A stretch of 64,000 bases of DNA from Vitis vinifera (Eukaryota > Streptophyta > Magnoliopsida > Vitales > Vitaceae), in contig NC_081818.1 in NCBI RefSeq assembly GCF_030704535.1, positions 3,175,001 to 3,239,000 on the forward strand. Reading direction: 5' to 3'. Below the pieces are notes generated by a model. That model saw only the letters and a list, made by a program, of their open reading frames with translations, ran no database searches and was not told where the DNA came from. A program made the translations under genes and the position numbers. This document shows positions 29,201-40,246 of this stretch, one piece after another. Position 1 is the stretch's first letter, and every line of letters begins with the position of its first letter.

Positions 29201-32200
29201 CCAGAGAAAATCCATAAAAATTAAGAGGTGAACCAACCTTAAGACTGTCAAGATGGCAGAGTGCAACAAAGCATGACTCCTCTTTCAATTTCAAATAGAA
29301 GTCGACATAATCCTTTAGCTCTACTTTGGTAGAAAAGTTTTGATGTGCATTATCAACACCATGAGCAGAAGTCATATCTTCAGCTTTGGCTCCTGAAAAG
29401 GCATCCTTAAATTCCCAGGAATCATCATCAAAATCATCGCTACCATTAACTAAATCAGAATCCAGCACTGTTTCAGCAAAACTAAACCCATTTTCACTTG
29501 GTTTTTGGGCAGAATCAACAGATGTGCTTGGCTCAGATTGGTTGTATAAACTTGATATAAGATCATTAATAGATATATTAGAAGCCTGAAGGGTTGTGTC
29601 ATTTCTTGGATTGGAGTTGGGCTTGTAAGCCAAAAAATCTTGATGATTCAAAGAGTCATCAGTTTCCAGTTCTCCATAGCTAAACATAGACAGGGGCAGA
29701 GCTCCTTTATGATTCACTGGCTTTCCCTCATTTTCCTGGAAAGTTGACAGTGAAATGGTTAAACAGCTAAAAGAAGAAAAATTTGGGGTTCAAAGCTTGA
29801 CCTAGTGTAGCAAAATTCAGTTTATCAATGAAATACAATTGCTAATAACAAATCCAACAATTCATAAGCAAGAATCACCATGTACCATGGAAGAAGGTCA
29901 AGGACCCATCAGGCATGAAGTAATTGTGGATTGACATTTTATGCATGGTCATAGGGCTTATTTATTATTTCAGTTAGAGAAAATTCAACATCTTAGATAA
30001 GATCACCCAGAATATTTAAAATACAGAATCATATGCAATCACACAAGCTTCAATAAACAAAACAAGTAAATAAGCAGCATTGAGTTTGAAATGAAGGAAT
30101 TCGTGAAACATTAGATGCAGCTCCAGATCACAGCAAGATGACAACTAAGTGATAGAAGTAACCGTGTAACCAAAACGGAATTCCACGATTTTAGTTGGAG
30201 GCACTGAGCGGACAAGTGCAAGGCCAAAAGGGATTAAAAGGATAATGGTAAGACCATGGCAGAACCTGTGAGAAGACATGGTTTTCTATAACTTATCGTA
30301 TGCCCTAGACGAAGTTGTGGTTTTGATCACAAATTACTAGGATAGGCTTCCTTTACTTGGGCTGAGTGTCCTATTATGTTCCACCTGTAGTGGTTGTAAA
30401 GGAAAAGCATTCACGTGATAAAAGCAGAAACAGATTATCATTGAAGATCAAAAGAAAGGCATTTCTTCTGGGAAAATCATCCCATCTTTTACACGTTTTG
30501 ATCTTTAACATAGCATACATTATGGATGCTAAGTAGAACATTTTGAATCTGATAAAGTGCAATGTATAATCTTGTAACAATATAGAAGCAAATCAATTGA
30601 ATCACCCACCTGGATTCCACCATCAAACTTGGGAACTTGAACCCCAGGATGAGAAATGCCAGCAAGCTTTTGCTCTTCCTATAACCAAAATTAAAGTTTG
30701 AACATAAGAGCATTTCTTAAAAACTGATGCATAATTAATCAAGAGAAGCAAATCAAATCAAATTGCTAATTCACCTCATACTTCAACTCGGTTTCAGAAA
30801 ACGCATCCTTAAATTCCCCAAAATTTTCATCAGGATCAACATTTTCATCTCCCAGATAAGGCTTCAACACATTCTCACTATCAATCAGCTTGCCTGTAGA
30901 GTTTGAATCTGCAATGGTATCATTTTGTGCAAGAGTTGGTTTGAAATCAAATCCAATATCCAATTTGCTAGGTTCATAAGAAAGCCCATTTGACACAGCA
31001 AAAGGATCAGTAGAACTATTTGTAGCATTGTGAAACCCAGATGAGGCTTTGGTTCCCTCAGCATTTTCCTGCCAAAGCCCATTTGACATGGAAAAAAAAT
31101 CAGTTGAACTATCTGGAGCATTGATAAACCCAGATGTGTAATTTTCTCCTCCAGAATTTTCCTGCCAAAGTTCAGTCGATGCAGCAAATAAAACACCAGA
31201 ATTATCTGGAGCATTGTGAAGCCCAGATACTTGTTTTGATGCCTCAGGATTTTCCTGCCAAAGCTCATTTGATGCATCAAAGAAATCACTAGAACTATCT
31301 GGACCATTGTGAGACCCACTTACGTGTTTGGCTCCCTCAGGTTCCTGCCAAAGCCCTTTTGATGCATCAAACAAATCCCTAGAATTACCAGAGGCAATGT
31401 GAAACCCAGATCCCCTAGATTCTTGCCAAAGCCCATTTGAAGCATCAAAGAAACCACTAGAATTATCAGGAGCATTGTGAAACCCAGATGTGTTTTTGGT
31501 TCCCTCAGATTCCTGCCAAAGCACATTTGATGCATCAAAGAAACTACTAGAATTATGAGGAGCATGGTGAAACCCAGATGCATATTTGGCTCCCTCAGAA
31601 TTTTCCTGCCAAAGCCCATTTGAAGCAGCACAGAAATCACCCGAGCTATCAGGAGCATTGTGAAAACCAGACATGCGTTTGGCTCCATTAGAACTTTCTT
31701 GCCAAAGCCCATTTGGTGCAGCAAAGAAATCTCTAGAACCATCCAAAGCATTGCAAAATCCAGATGTGTATTTGCCTCCACCAGGATTTTCCTGCCCTTT
31801 TCCATCACATTTAAACCAAGAAAATGTCAGCTTTACAGACAAAATGCTCTCCCTAAACAAGTAGCAACAAGATTCTTAATAGATCAACTGATTTCTTTTA
31901 CGGATAATTATACACACACAACACTGAATTCTCCAATACAAATTGATCATGAAAACACAAACAACATACAAATATATAAAATTAAACAATACCCGCCTGC
32001 ATTTCTTGCTTTACTGTTGTCTCAACTTCCAGTCCTAATAATCCTGAACCCACTTGTACCTGACATGAACAGGAAAAAAAAAACAATCATATTTTTTCTA
32101 ATGCTTCATTTGGTTCCGGAGGACTAGAAAAGAACTTCAAAATTTTTAACATTAGTTTGTTTTATTATTCAAAAACATCCATTCAGATTTTCTCTAGCAT

Positions 32201-32498
32201 AACTATTTGGCTCACCTCACAGTAGGTCCTTTTTTTCCCAAACCAAAACAACAGAAAGCTGGAAGTTTGAAATTTTTTTTGCTCCTCATTTTTCTCAGAA
32301 AAGAAAGATAAAGGAAAAAAGGTGAACTATAAAAGCTGAGCTCCAACGTCCTTATTCAAAATTTGCAGTTCTTTTGCTCCTCAACATTCTTCACAACCGA
32401 GCAAGGGGTTAACTACAAAGCACCTTAATGCCCAAAAATTTAATTTCTTCTCTCCCTCACGTTTGACACCAACCAAGCATAAAGAAAGCAAAAACTAC

Positions 32499-32555
<57 letters not shown>

Positions 32556-33344
32556 CTCAGTTTTTCTGCATAAGGGGAACCGCAAAATAATTCACATTCA
32601 AAATTTTATAACTTTTTCTTCCCCCCAATCTTATGCACAACCCATCATAAACAACAAGTACTGAAACATTACCTTAGAATTTTCAGAGACGGCACCCTTG
32701 AATTCCCATCCATCATCATCATCAAAACCATCATCCCCATCAACCAAATCCGCATGCAACGTATTTGAATCCGAATTTGAGTTCAAATTCCGCCCATTAG
32801 AGACCGCAGGCGACCCATTTTCACCCTTGATCTGCTGATTCTGACTGTACAAATTTGAAAGAATATCATTAATCCCAACAACCGGATCCACCTTCGGTCC
32901 GTGCTTCGCAGAATCGACTCGTTTGTGATCGAAAGTCTGCGCGGGCTCGGAGGAATCAGATTCCTTCTCTTCCTTCTCCTCCTCCTCCTCCCCAAAGATC
33001 GATAACGGCAAGGCACCTTGAGGCTTAACCCACTGTTTCTTCTCGGATTCAGATCGAGTCGGCACTGAGTCCACGCAGCTCACCACCGATTCGGAGGGCT
33101 TCGCTGAATCGTTGGGGAAGAAACCAAAAGGGTCGAAGGGCTTTGCGGTTTGGGAGGGGTTGGACGATGATTGAATGTGGGAGAGTACATTGGAGAGTGG
33201 ATGTACGACGAAATCGCCCCATTCATCGTCGGTGAAATCTGTGCCGTTAATCTGATTGAAATGGACGGTCGGATTTGGGAAGGAGGCGAATTTGAAATCC
33301 CCAAAACCCTCGTCGCCGTCGTGGACGGATGAAATCGCCGCCAT
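26261..33344 (-). CDS. Gamma-synergin/aftiphilin-like clathrin adaptor accessory protein
   Basis: Ten exons on the minus strand: 32673-33344, 31993-32059, 30775-31796, 30610-30678, 29238-29735, 29084-29152, 28300-28464, 27450-27666, 26895-27236 and 26261-26373. They total 3234 bases, 1077 residues, all in phase. The start at 33344 (MAAISSVHDGDEGFGDF) leads straight into acidic-phenylalanine motifs. These recur at FGDFKFASF (13-21), DDEWGDF (39-45), DDDDGWEFKGA (end of exon 1), ENFGEFKDAFSE (end of exon 3) and DDDSWEFKDAFSG (exon 5). Such motifs bind the ear domains of AP-1 gamma and GGA adaptors in animal synergin. Exon 3 holds nine roughly 31-residue repeats. The C-terminal third (exons 7-10) is a folded, helix-rich region resembling the synergin C-terminal domain (WSRMISVCAQELKQGAFIWK, then CQLSLLTPEMVPGMKMVAWN). 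Likely role: trans-Golgi or endosomal clathrin traffic. Exons are by hand; the repeat-exon acceptor at 31797 is the least certain. Confidence 0.8.
27326..27357 (+). other. G-quadruplex-capable tract inside a short inverted repeat (intron 8 of synergin-like gene)
   Basis: Two runs of seven G (27335-27341 and 27343-27349) separated by one T are flanked by the inverted pair tgctgcc (27326-27332) and ggcagca (27351-27357). In the minus-strand transcript this is C-rich. Confidence 0.6.
30976..31796 (-). repeat. Coding minisatellite: nine repeats of about 31 residues in exon 3 of the synergin-like gene
   Basis: Residues 247-520 are nine units of 33, 31, 31, 30, 26, 30, 31, 31 and about 31 residues. 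The shared pattern is E-N/S-x-E-G-x-K, then SGFHNAPD, S/N-S, DFFDASNGLWQ. The invariant core is LWQE at the unit junction and the N-A-P-D/S-S-x-x-F-F segment. Unit 5 is four to five residues shorter than its neighbours, still in frame. Because units are close to a multiple of 3 (mostly 90-93 bases), expansion and loss keep the frame. Confidence 0.92.
32504..32551. repeat. TA microsatellite in intron 1 of the synergin-like gene
   Basis: About 24 uninterrupted TA units. Likely polymorphic. Confidence 0.95.
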
Positions 33345-33937
33345 GGTTGAAGCCCTGAAGGTGTTCCTCTCTCTGACGTATCGTTTTTGTGGGTGGTGCT
33401 TGGTGCGCACGTTAGGCTTGTGCGCACATGCCGTTCACTGTAGTTGCAGCTGGCAAAGTTTAAAAGGGACCCACAATCCAGTTGAGCCAACTGGATTCGG
33501 GTTGGCCCACTAATGAATTATAACAAAATTCCCAAATTAACAATTTTTTTATTAAATTTGATTCCAAAAAATTATTATTAAAAAATATATTTGGATGAGA
33601 ATTTGATCCAAAAATAAATAAATTTATTTCCAATGAGAAAATGAGAAATATTTTTCATTTTTTAAAATAAAAAATACACGATTCAAAATTTCCCACTAAA
33701 AAATTCATAACCAAAGCCATACTATTAGGATTGATTAGTGACAAATGAACTTAAGCCAAATCCCAATGGACCACAATGTCCACCATGGTCTAGTCAAAAA
33801 CAAAAAAGTAAATGGGGCATGGGTTATTGTGGAATGAGACACACCCACAAGCTAATTCTCCTAAATAAATAAATAAATAAATAAATAAATTTTCAACATT
33901 ATTATTTCTTCCCAAGGTTCAAAGTCCCCACTTGTGG

Positions 33938-34690
33938 GAAATTTGGTTGGAATTCATTAAAATGTAGGACCCTCGTGTGTCCACTCTCATGATGATGACC
34001 AAAGTTTTTAATTATAGTATTATCATTTGTTCAATTTATTTTCTTTTTTTCTAATTATATATATATTATTGGAGTTGGTTGAGTGTTAAAGTTAGGTTGA
34101 TCCAACCAAATAAAATATCAAAGAGAACTATTTATAGGAGTTGGAACTGCTAAAAACTGTCTATAAACCACTAAAAAAAAATGTGAAAGATTTTTATGTT
34201 TAAAATGAAATGATTCTCGATTTTAGTGTGGTTTCATTCATGACTTGGAGTAAATAATTGAACGGTGAAATGACTAGTTTTTTTATTATTTTTTATCTTA
34301 GGTATTTCAAAAAAGTAATTTAGTAATCCGAAGTTTTCCTATATATATAGATATTTCTCATAACATCACAAGGGAGAGTTACAAATGGGTACGGATTATA
34401 TAGCATATTGATGCTAGTGATGTTATCGATCGTGACTTTGATATGGAATTAGAGCTACTAATTGTGATGAATGCTCTAACTATAGATATGATGTCGACAA
34501 TAGACTGATTTTATATCACCCTTCAATTCGAATTAACAAAAACAATGTCTTCTTACATAATATGGATTCCAAATTTGATTGAAAATTATTTAGATGTACA
34601 ACCCTCATGTCCCACTCCCATGATGACAATGAAGACCTTTAACTACGACAATATCATTTATTTAATTTATTTTCTTATTTTCTAATTATT
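33938..34690. repeat. Diverged direct repeat pair of about 120 bp
   Basis: Blocks 33938-34059 and 34569-34690 share the order: a ttggttggaattcattaaaatgta-like lead, ccctcatgtcccactc-like words, catgatgatgacc, a tatcattt stretch, and aatttattttcttattttctaatta. They are 631 bases apart in direct orientation. This might be the ends of one decayed element, but no termini were confirmed. Confidence 0.55.
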
Positions 34691-34836
34691 GTAAGATTCA
34701 AGATACCATTTCTACCATGTGACAATCACTTCATATGGTATGAGTGTCATTATCTTATTTTCTAATTACTGTAAGATTCAAGATACCATTTCTCTACCAT
34801 GTGACAATCACTTCATATGGTATGAGTGTCATTATA
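34681..34836. repeat. 80-bp tandem duplication
   Basis: Two copies, 34681-34760 and 34761-34836, nearly identical over gtaagattcaagataccatt and gtgacaatcacttcatatgg. Confidence 0.88.
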
Positions 34837-35721
34837 ATATCATGTCATATGTATCTTTACAAAAAATTGGGTCATTGAATTAAGAGTTAAGATTGGCCTC
34901 ATGTGGAATCTAAATTACGATACAAATACAATATTTTGTTAGTGATCCTTTCCTGGCCTTTAAATGGTAATTATTTGTTCTTTTCTTAAAATAAAAAAAG
35001 AAAAAAAAAGTTATTGCTTGAAATAAAGGCCCTAAACGAGTTTGTTTAGGTCTTAATGAGTATCTTCGATAAGTGATTGTACCTAAAAAAAAGGTTAAAT
35101 TAACTCCATATGTATGCCATATATTGCTGGTCTTAAATAATTTTAAAAGATTTACCATTTTATATTAACATCGTTAACTAAATCAACTATGCTTAAAATG
35201 TTTAATATTTTAAGATAATACCAACCAAAATGAAAAAAAAAATCCAAATTATAAATTATATTAAAATTCCAAATTTTACATCTTATCAAGGGTATAAGTG
35301 TAATTTAATCCACTATTGTTGGTGAATTGATAATATTTATGACATGATTACAATATAAATACACATCCACCACCATTAAATATTAAACAAGAATACGTAA
35401 TAAAATCACAAAGTAAAATTTGCAAATGTAATATACAAAGATTAAGGGTAACTTTAAATTATTGAAGGTTTTTGGTGAACTTGACTAATTATAATCTTTT
35501 CAATTAGTTTAAAGTCCATTTGATGGTGAATTTAGAAAACGTTTCAATCACTTATAATAATTAAAAAGATTTATGATTTAAACGTTAAAAAAACTAGAAG
35601 CATTTCTTAAAATCATTATCAAACACACTCTTAATCTAATTATGAACTTTTAGATCGGTTTTTTGAACAGGCTCGAGGATCCAATCGGGTTGAAGTTTAA
35701 ATGGGTTTGGAAATAAACAGC

Positions 35722-35935
35722 GGCTCAAGCTTGCCCTACCTAAATTTGGGTCGAGTCAAGCTTGAGCCATTTTGGGCTTTTCTGAATCTGTCAGACTCAA
35801 GTATGCCCACCTAAATTTGGGCTTGGGAGCCATTTCGGGCTTTTTCAAACGTGTTCGACCCAAGTCTGCCCTAACTAAATTTGGACGGGTCTTTTGACTC
35901 TTTTGGGCTTCAAACCCAAGTTGAACTTGGAATTC
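35722..35935. repeat. Three diverged tandem units of 64-71 bp
   Basis: Each unit has an (a/t)(c/t)tgccc...ctaaatttgg core (35731, 35802, 35866) and a following ttttgggctt or ttcgggctttt block. Pattern typical of a decayed minisatellite. Confidence 0.65.
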
Positions 35936-36079
35936 TATATATTACCATTCATACACATAAGAAATTAAGGGGGAAAAAACGCATTAACATTACACTGAAA
36001 ACTGGTCATCAACCTGAAAAATAAAGCTACAAAAACAAAAGATTAAACAACCAAACACAGCCCTAACACCCCATCAGTC

Positions 36080-36803
36080 TCAGTTGATCACCATAGCAAC
36101 AAATAATCCCAAAAGCAAAGCCACCAAGCAGGGGCTGAGCATCATCAAACCCAGCTCCATGGCAGCCCTGGAAGCCCCACTGAAGCTCCCCTCGATGCCA
36201 TTGGTGCTGAGGACGGCCACCACCCAGTCGTCCTCTGACCCGACGCCGACGCCCGTGAACTTGCTGTCGTTGAGGTACCTGGAGTAGTGAGACTGGGTGA
36301 AGTTGGTGAGGACGAGGGTTGGGACCCTGTGGGGGACACAGACTTGCATGATGACACCGTCTCTGGTGTAGTTGATGTCGATTTTGCACTTCTTAAGGAT
36401 GCTGGGGTAGTTGGCGAGCTGGAGCTGCGGGGTGGCGGGGACGGCAGCGGTGCAGGGCTGATGCTCTAATTCCCCGGCCAGCTCCTCCGCCAGGCACTCC
36501 GCCTTGTCGTTCTTGACCAGGGTCGAGAGGTTTCTGGCCGTTCTGTAGCTGTTGAGGCCTTGAAGAAGGTCGTCATCCTCAGCTGCATCTCAAGAAAGAA
36601 AAGAAAAAGACAAAGAGTGAAATGAATACCATGACCCACACTTGACATTCTCAACCATAAATACAAAAAGGTCATACGAAAGAGAGAAGAAGATGAAATT
36701 AAAGAAATTGATTACCATCACAATGGACTGGAGTAGATGTGAAATGTATGGAGAGAGCAACCAGAAAGAAGGAGAGGGTACTGAGTTGAAGAAGAGAAGC
36801 CAT
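36080..36803 (-). CDS. GPI-anchored protein, At3g06035/At5g19250-like
   Basis: Two exons on the minus strand, 36716-36803 and 36080-36582, 196 residues. Residues 1-28 (MASLLQLSTLSFFLVALSIH and on) form a signal peptide. The mature part begins AEDDLLQGLNSYRTARNLS, the hallmark of this plant-only family. Four to five cysteines (in AECLAEE, QPCTAA, KKCKID, VCVPHR) could make disulfides, and NYTRD, NFTQS, NLS and NDS are possible N-glycosylation sites. The C-terminus has small residues (GASRAA) and then a long hydrophobic tail ending LVALLLGLFVAMVIN, as expected for GPI attachment to the outer plasma membrane. Molecular function of the family is unknown to me. The region is GC-rich relative to flanks. 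It is divergent from the SDR gene, with about 1.2 kb between start codons. Confidence 0.88.
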
Positions 36804-37840
36804 TGTTGAGCTCTATAACCGGAGGAGAGAGAGAGAGAGGAGGAAGAAGAGGATCAATATTTCTGGTTTGGGTTGTGGATTTGCATGTGGGGGTAGAGAG
36901 AGTGAAAACGAGTGTGGGGGGTTGGTTAAATAGGGAGAAAATAGGAGAGAAGAAAGGGTTGAAGGTGTCAATTGGAAGAGCACTACATGTGGCCAACATG
37001 CAAAACTACCTTAAGACCCACTTTTCTTGCTCTCCTTCCTCAGCCAAGTGTTCCCATCTCTGACTCTGTTAAACTCAACTTCTAATTAGGGTTGTCCGAG
37101 AAAGTTGTGAGAAAATGAGAGAGAAAAAGAAAATACAGAAGGTATATATTTAGTATTTCCTATGTTTGATTATTAATTATTTTCAAAAACATGTTTTTTT
37201 TTTTTTTTGAGATTTGTTTGACGCTTTCCTAACATATTGAAAAAAAGGAAAAAAATTATTTTTAATAAATATTTAAAAACATTTCCAACAGGATGGCAAC
37301 ATATATTTTAATTGTTTTTTTATTTTCAATTTTTAATATATATATATAAAATATTTTTTATAAAAATAAATTATAAATATGTATAATATTTATTTTTAAT
37401 AAAATTTAATATTTAAAAAATAAAAATATGAAGAAAAAAAATTTAATTGAAAAAAAATTAAACATGGTTGGACGGATGGGTATGAGAATTCTTATACCAA
37501 CCTTAACTCGTTTAAATTTTTTAATAAGGTTGAGAATTAATTTAAATAAATTGGAATAAGGGTGATCCTTCTTGCCATTAATTTTTGAAAGTTATGTTTA
37601 AAAAATATAAATAATTATTTTTAAAAAATCGTTTTTTACTAGAAATGTATAAAAGTAAAAGTCAAAATTCAAATCAATTAGAAAGATTTGATAGGAATTT
37701 TAGAAAACAAAATATAAAAATATATAATTTAGTAAAATATGAAAATTTTAATCCAGAACAATTTTTTCACAGTAAATTTAATTTAATTTTTATTATAAAA
37801 AATAATAATTTAAGGGAAGCCCCATGAGCTCAGGCAAAGG
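36804..37840. other. Divergent intergenic region between the GPI-anchored and SDR genes
   Basis: Purine- and pyrimidine-rich 5' UTR sequence of the GPI gene (gagagagagagagagg, 36822-36840) comes first. It is followed by extremely AT-rich DNA from 37140 to 37820. No gene. Confidence 0.5.
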
Positions 37841-37850
37841 GCCCATTTCG

Positions 37851-37939
37851 GAGGACGTGACCGCCGCATGCGATCGACGCGACACGTAGACGCCAGGTCT
37901 GCCACGTATCCACACGCGCCGTTTCCACCTCACTATAAA
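37851..37939 (+). promoter_or_regulatory. SDR gene promoter with TATA box and three ACGT cores
   Basis: TATAAA at 37934-37939 lies 49 bases before the start codon. ACGT cores occur at 37855 (gacgtga), 37884 (acacgta) and 37904 (ccacgta), all within a short GC-rich segment. ACGT words are bZIP/ABRE-type sites; ABA or seed control is an inference. Confidence 0.55.
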
Positions 37940-37982
37940 GCCGAAAGCTTAGCTCCACCACCCCCATACCCCATAAATTTCC

Positions 37983-39192
37983 ATGTTCTCTAGCATTCTC
38001 TCTTCATCGAGACCAGTCTCATCACTAGCTTGTGTCACTCACCTGAGATTGGAGTTTCCGCCTGTCCGTACAGGCTTACCGGCGACAAGAGATAACCCCA
38101 GAAGAGCACTGTTGCAGAGGACAATGGCTTCCGGTGGCGGCCAGCAGTTTCCACCCCAGAGGCAGGAGAGGCAGCCAGGGAAGGAGCACGTGATGACCCC
38201 CACCCCGCAGTTTATAAACCCAGACTACAGGCCTGCCCACAAGCTCCAAGGCAAGGTAGCGCTGGTGACCGGTGGCGACTCTGGCATCGGCAGAGCCGTC
38301 TGCTACCTGTATGCGCTTGAGGGGGCCACCGTAGCCTTCACGTACGTGAAGGTGCAGGAGGACAGGGACGCGCAGGAGACGCTGCAGATGATAAGGAAGG
38401 CGAAGAGGGACGATGCGAAGGAGCCGATAGCGATAGCTGCGGATCTGGGGTACGATGATAACTGCCGGAGGGTGGTGGAGGAGGTGGTGGCGGCGTACGG
38501 GAGGATAGACATTCTGGTGAACAACGCGGCCGAGCAGTACAAGTCGTGCTCGGTGGAGGAGATCGACGAGGAGCGGCTGGAGAGGGTGTTCAGAACCAAC
38601 ATCTTTTCTTACTTCCTCTTGACCAGGTCCATGAACTGCTATTTTCTTTCTGTTTTCCCAAGAACCAAACACACCCACTAACTGATGACCGTTATTTGGT
38701 GGTGATATATATTAGGCATGCTCTGAAGTATATGCAGGAAGGGAGCAGCATCATAAACACCACCTCAATCAATGCATACAAAGGAAACAATAAACTGATA
38801 GAGTATACATCCACCAAAGGTGCCATTGTGGCTTTCATCAGATCACTGGCGCTGCAGCTTGCACCCAAAGGAATTAGGGTTAATGGTGTGGCCCCTGGAC
38901 CCATCTGGACTCCACTCATACCAGCCTCCTTCAGTGAAGAGGAGTGTGCAAGGTTTGGGTCTGAAGTACCCATGGGCAGGGCTGGCCAGCCATGTGAGGT
39001 TGCACCCTCATATGTCTTCTTGGCCTCCCATGCAGACTCCTCCTATATTTCTGGTCAAGTTCTCCACCCCAATGGTAAGTTTTTCTTTTAGGGTTTTGGA
39101 TATTTAAGCTTTTAAGATTTCAAGATGGGGTTTTGATGACTTTGTTTTGATGGGTTTTTGGTTTTGCAGGTGGGGTTGTGGTGAATGCTTGA
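37983..39192 (+). CDS. Short-chain dehydrogenase/reductase, glucose-ribitol dehydrogenase/ChlADR type, plastid-targeted
   Basis: Three exons, 37983-38626, 38716-39074 and 39170-39192, 341 residues. Residues 1-47 are Ser/Arg-rich with few acidic residues and look like a chloroplast transit peptide. A second in-frame Met at residue 48 (MASGGGQQFPPQRQERQPG) would give the cytosolic-length protein. NADP-binding motif TGGDSGIG is at 96-103, followed by NNAAEQ of the NNAG motif. Catalytic Ser232, Tyr245 and Lys249 (YTSTK) are all present, then PGPIWTPLIP. The C-terminus ends NGGVVVNA. Family members (At3g05260, At1g54870) reduce reactive aldehydes with NADPH in plastids and are seed- and stress-associated; the older name is glucose and ribitol dehydrogenase homologue. 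By map position it fits At3g05260. Substrate cannot be read from sequence. Confidence 0.93.
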
Positions 39193-40246
39193 TGGGGTTT
39201 GCAAAAGGGAGAATTTTGTGTGTTCTTGGGGATTTGTGGATGAACAAGTCCTGGTATATAGAGATGGGTTTTGTTTGTAAGGAACTAGGGTTTTGATACT
39301 TTTGTGGCAAGGGGAATATGATGTGTTTGATACATGAAATAAATGGAACTTTGGTTTGTGGCAAGAATTTGTCTGGTGAAGCTTTAGAATCTAACTTGGG
39401 AGACCTCCCATTAACCAGTGGGTTTAAAAGGCAGCAGTACCTTGGATATCTAACAGATTGATGAATGGAACATGTTCATCAGTGGCTTTTATTTGTGGTA
39501 CATTTAATTGAAGATCATTTTTTGAGATGGGTCATATGCTCCTTATGAATTAATGATTTATTTTATTAAATATTTTAATAATTTAATAAAGAAAAATCAC
39601 AGAAACAATTTGAGCATCATCCACAATTTTCCATTTGTCAAATTTTTTAAATTATTTTTTTCATAAAATATTTATTTTTTGAGAACTATTTTATAAAAAT
39701 TGTTTTCGAATAACATTTCCATGCAAATCCTATTAATTTTATATATTACATATATATAAAATTAATTTTAAAACCATTTTCGTTTAGTATGATAAAAAAT
39801 TATTTGAAAACTTAAAATTTTAAATATTTTTGAATATATTTTAAAGATAATTTTTATGTCTAATATTTTATTTATTATGTGCCACCTACTGAAAATCAAG
39901 ACGAACCAGACTACTTGGGGTTTCTTTCATTAATACTTTTTTGAGAACCATACATAACCTTGAAGCCAATACCTCAAAATAAAAGAGTGGATTTACTGCA
40001 AAGGAGAAAGGACTCGTTAAAAGCTTGCAGTGTGTGCTACAATTAAACTACAACCTTACAACATGAAGGAGGATCAGGCCATTATTAAGAATTCATACAG
40101 TCATTTTCTTTTATCATAATGTCCATGAACCAGGAAGAATGGTTATTCCTCCTTGACTCTAAAATTAATGTACACAGAAACACAACAGCATCAATGAAAT
40201 ATAGCTGTTACAAGCTTACTGTGCTTCATTGCTTCCTCTGAGAAAA
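39193..40246. other. Convergent spacer between SDR and mevalonate kinase genes
   Basis: The 3' UTRs of the plus-strand SDR gene and the minus-strand MVK gene face each other. AT-rich between about 39540 and 39880. No other feature seen. Confidence 0.55.

Larger units (their letters stand above)
33345..36079. other. Spacer between synergin-like and GPI-anchored genes
   Basis: The first 150 bases are the GC-richer 5' region of the synergin-like gene. The rest is AT-rich and non-coding. It has an AAAT microsatellite near 33863-33888 and three duplicated blocks listed separately. Confidence 0.55.

Noticed and set aside
30885-31319. Minus-strand frame overlapping exon 3 in a second phase
   Set aside because: Out-of-phase reading of the minisatellite. 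Its regular look comes from the repeat unit being close to a multiple of 3.
31660-32127. 155-codon plus-strand frame over the synergin exon
   Set aside because: Antisense shadow of the repeat exon and its intron; no independent support.
38076-38678. 200-codon minus-strand frame opposite the SDR gene
   Set aside because: GC-rich antisense shadow of exon 1; His/Val/Leu-rich without a domain.
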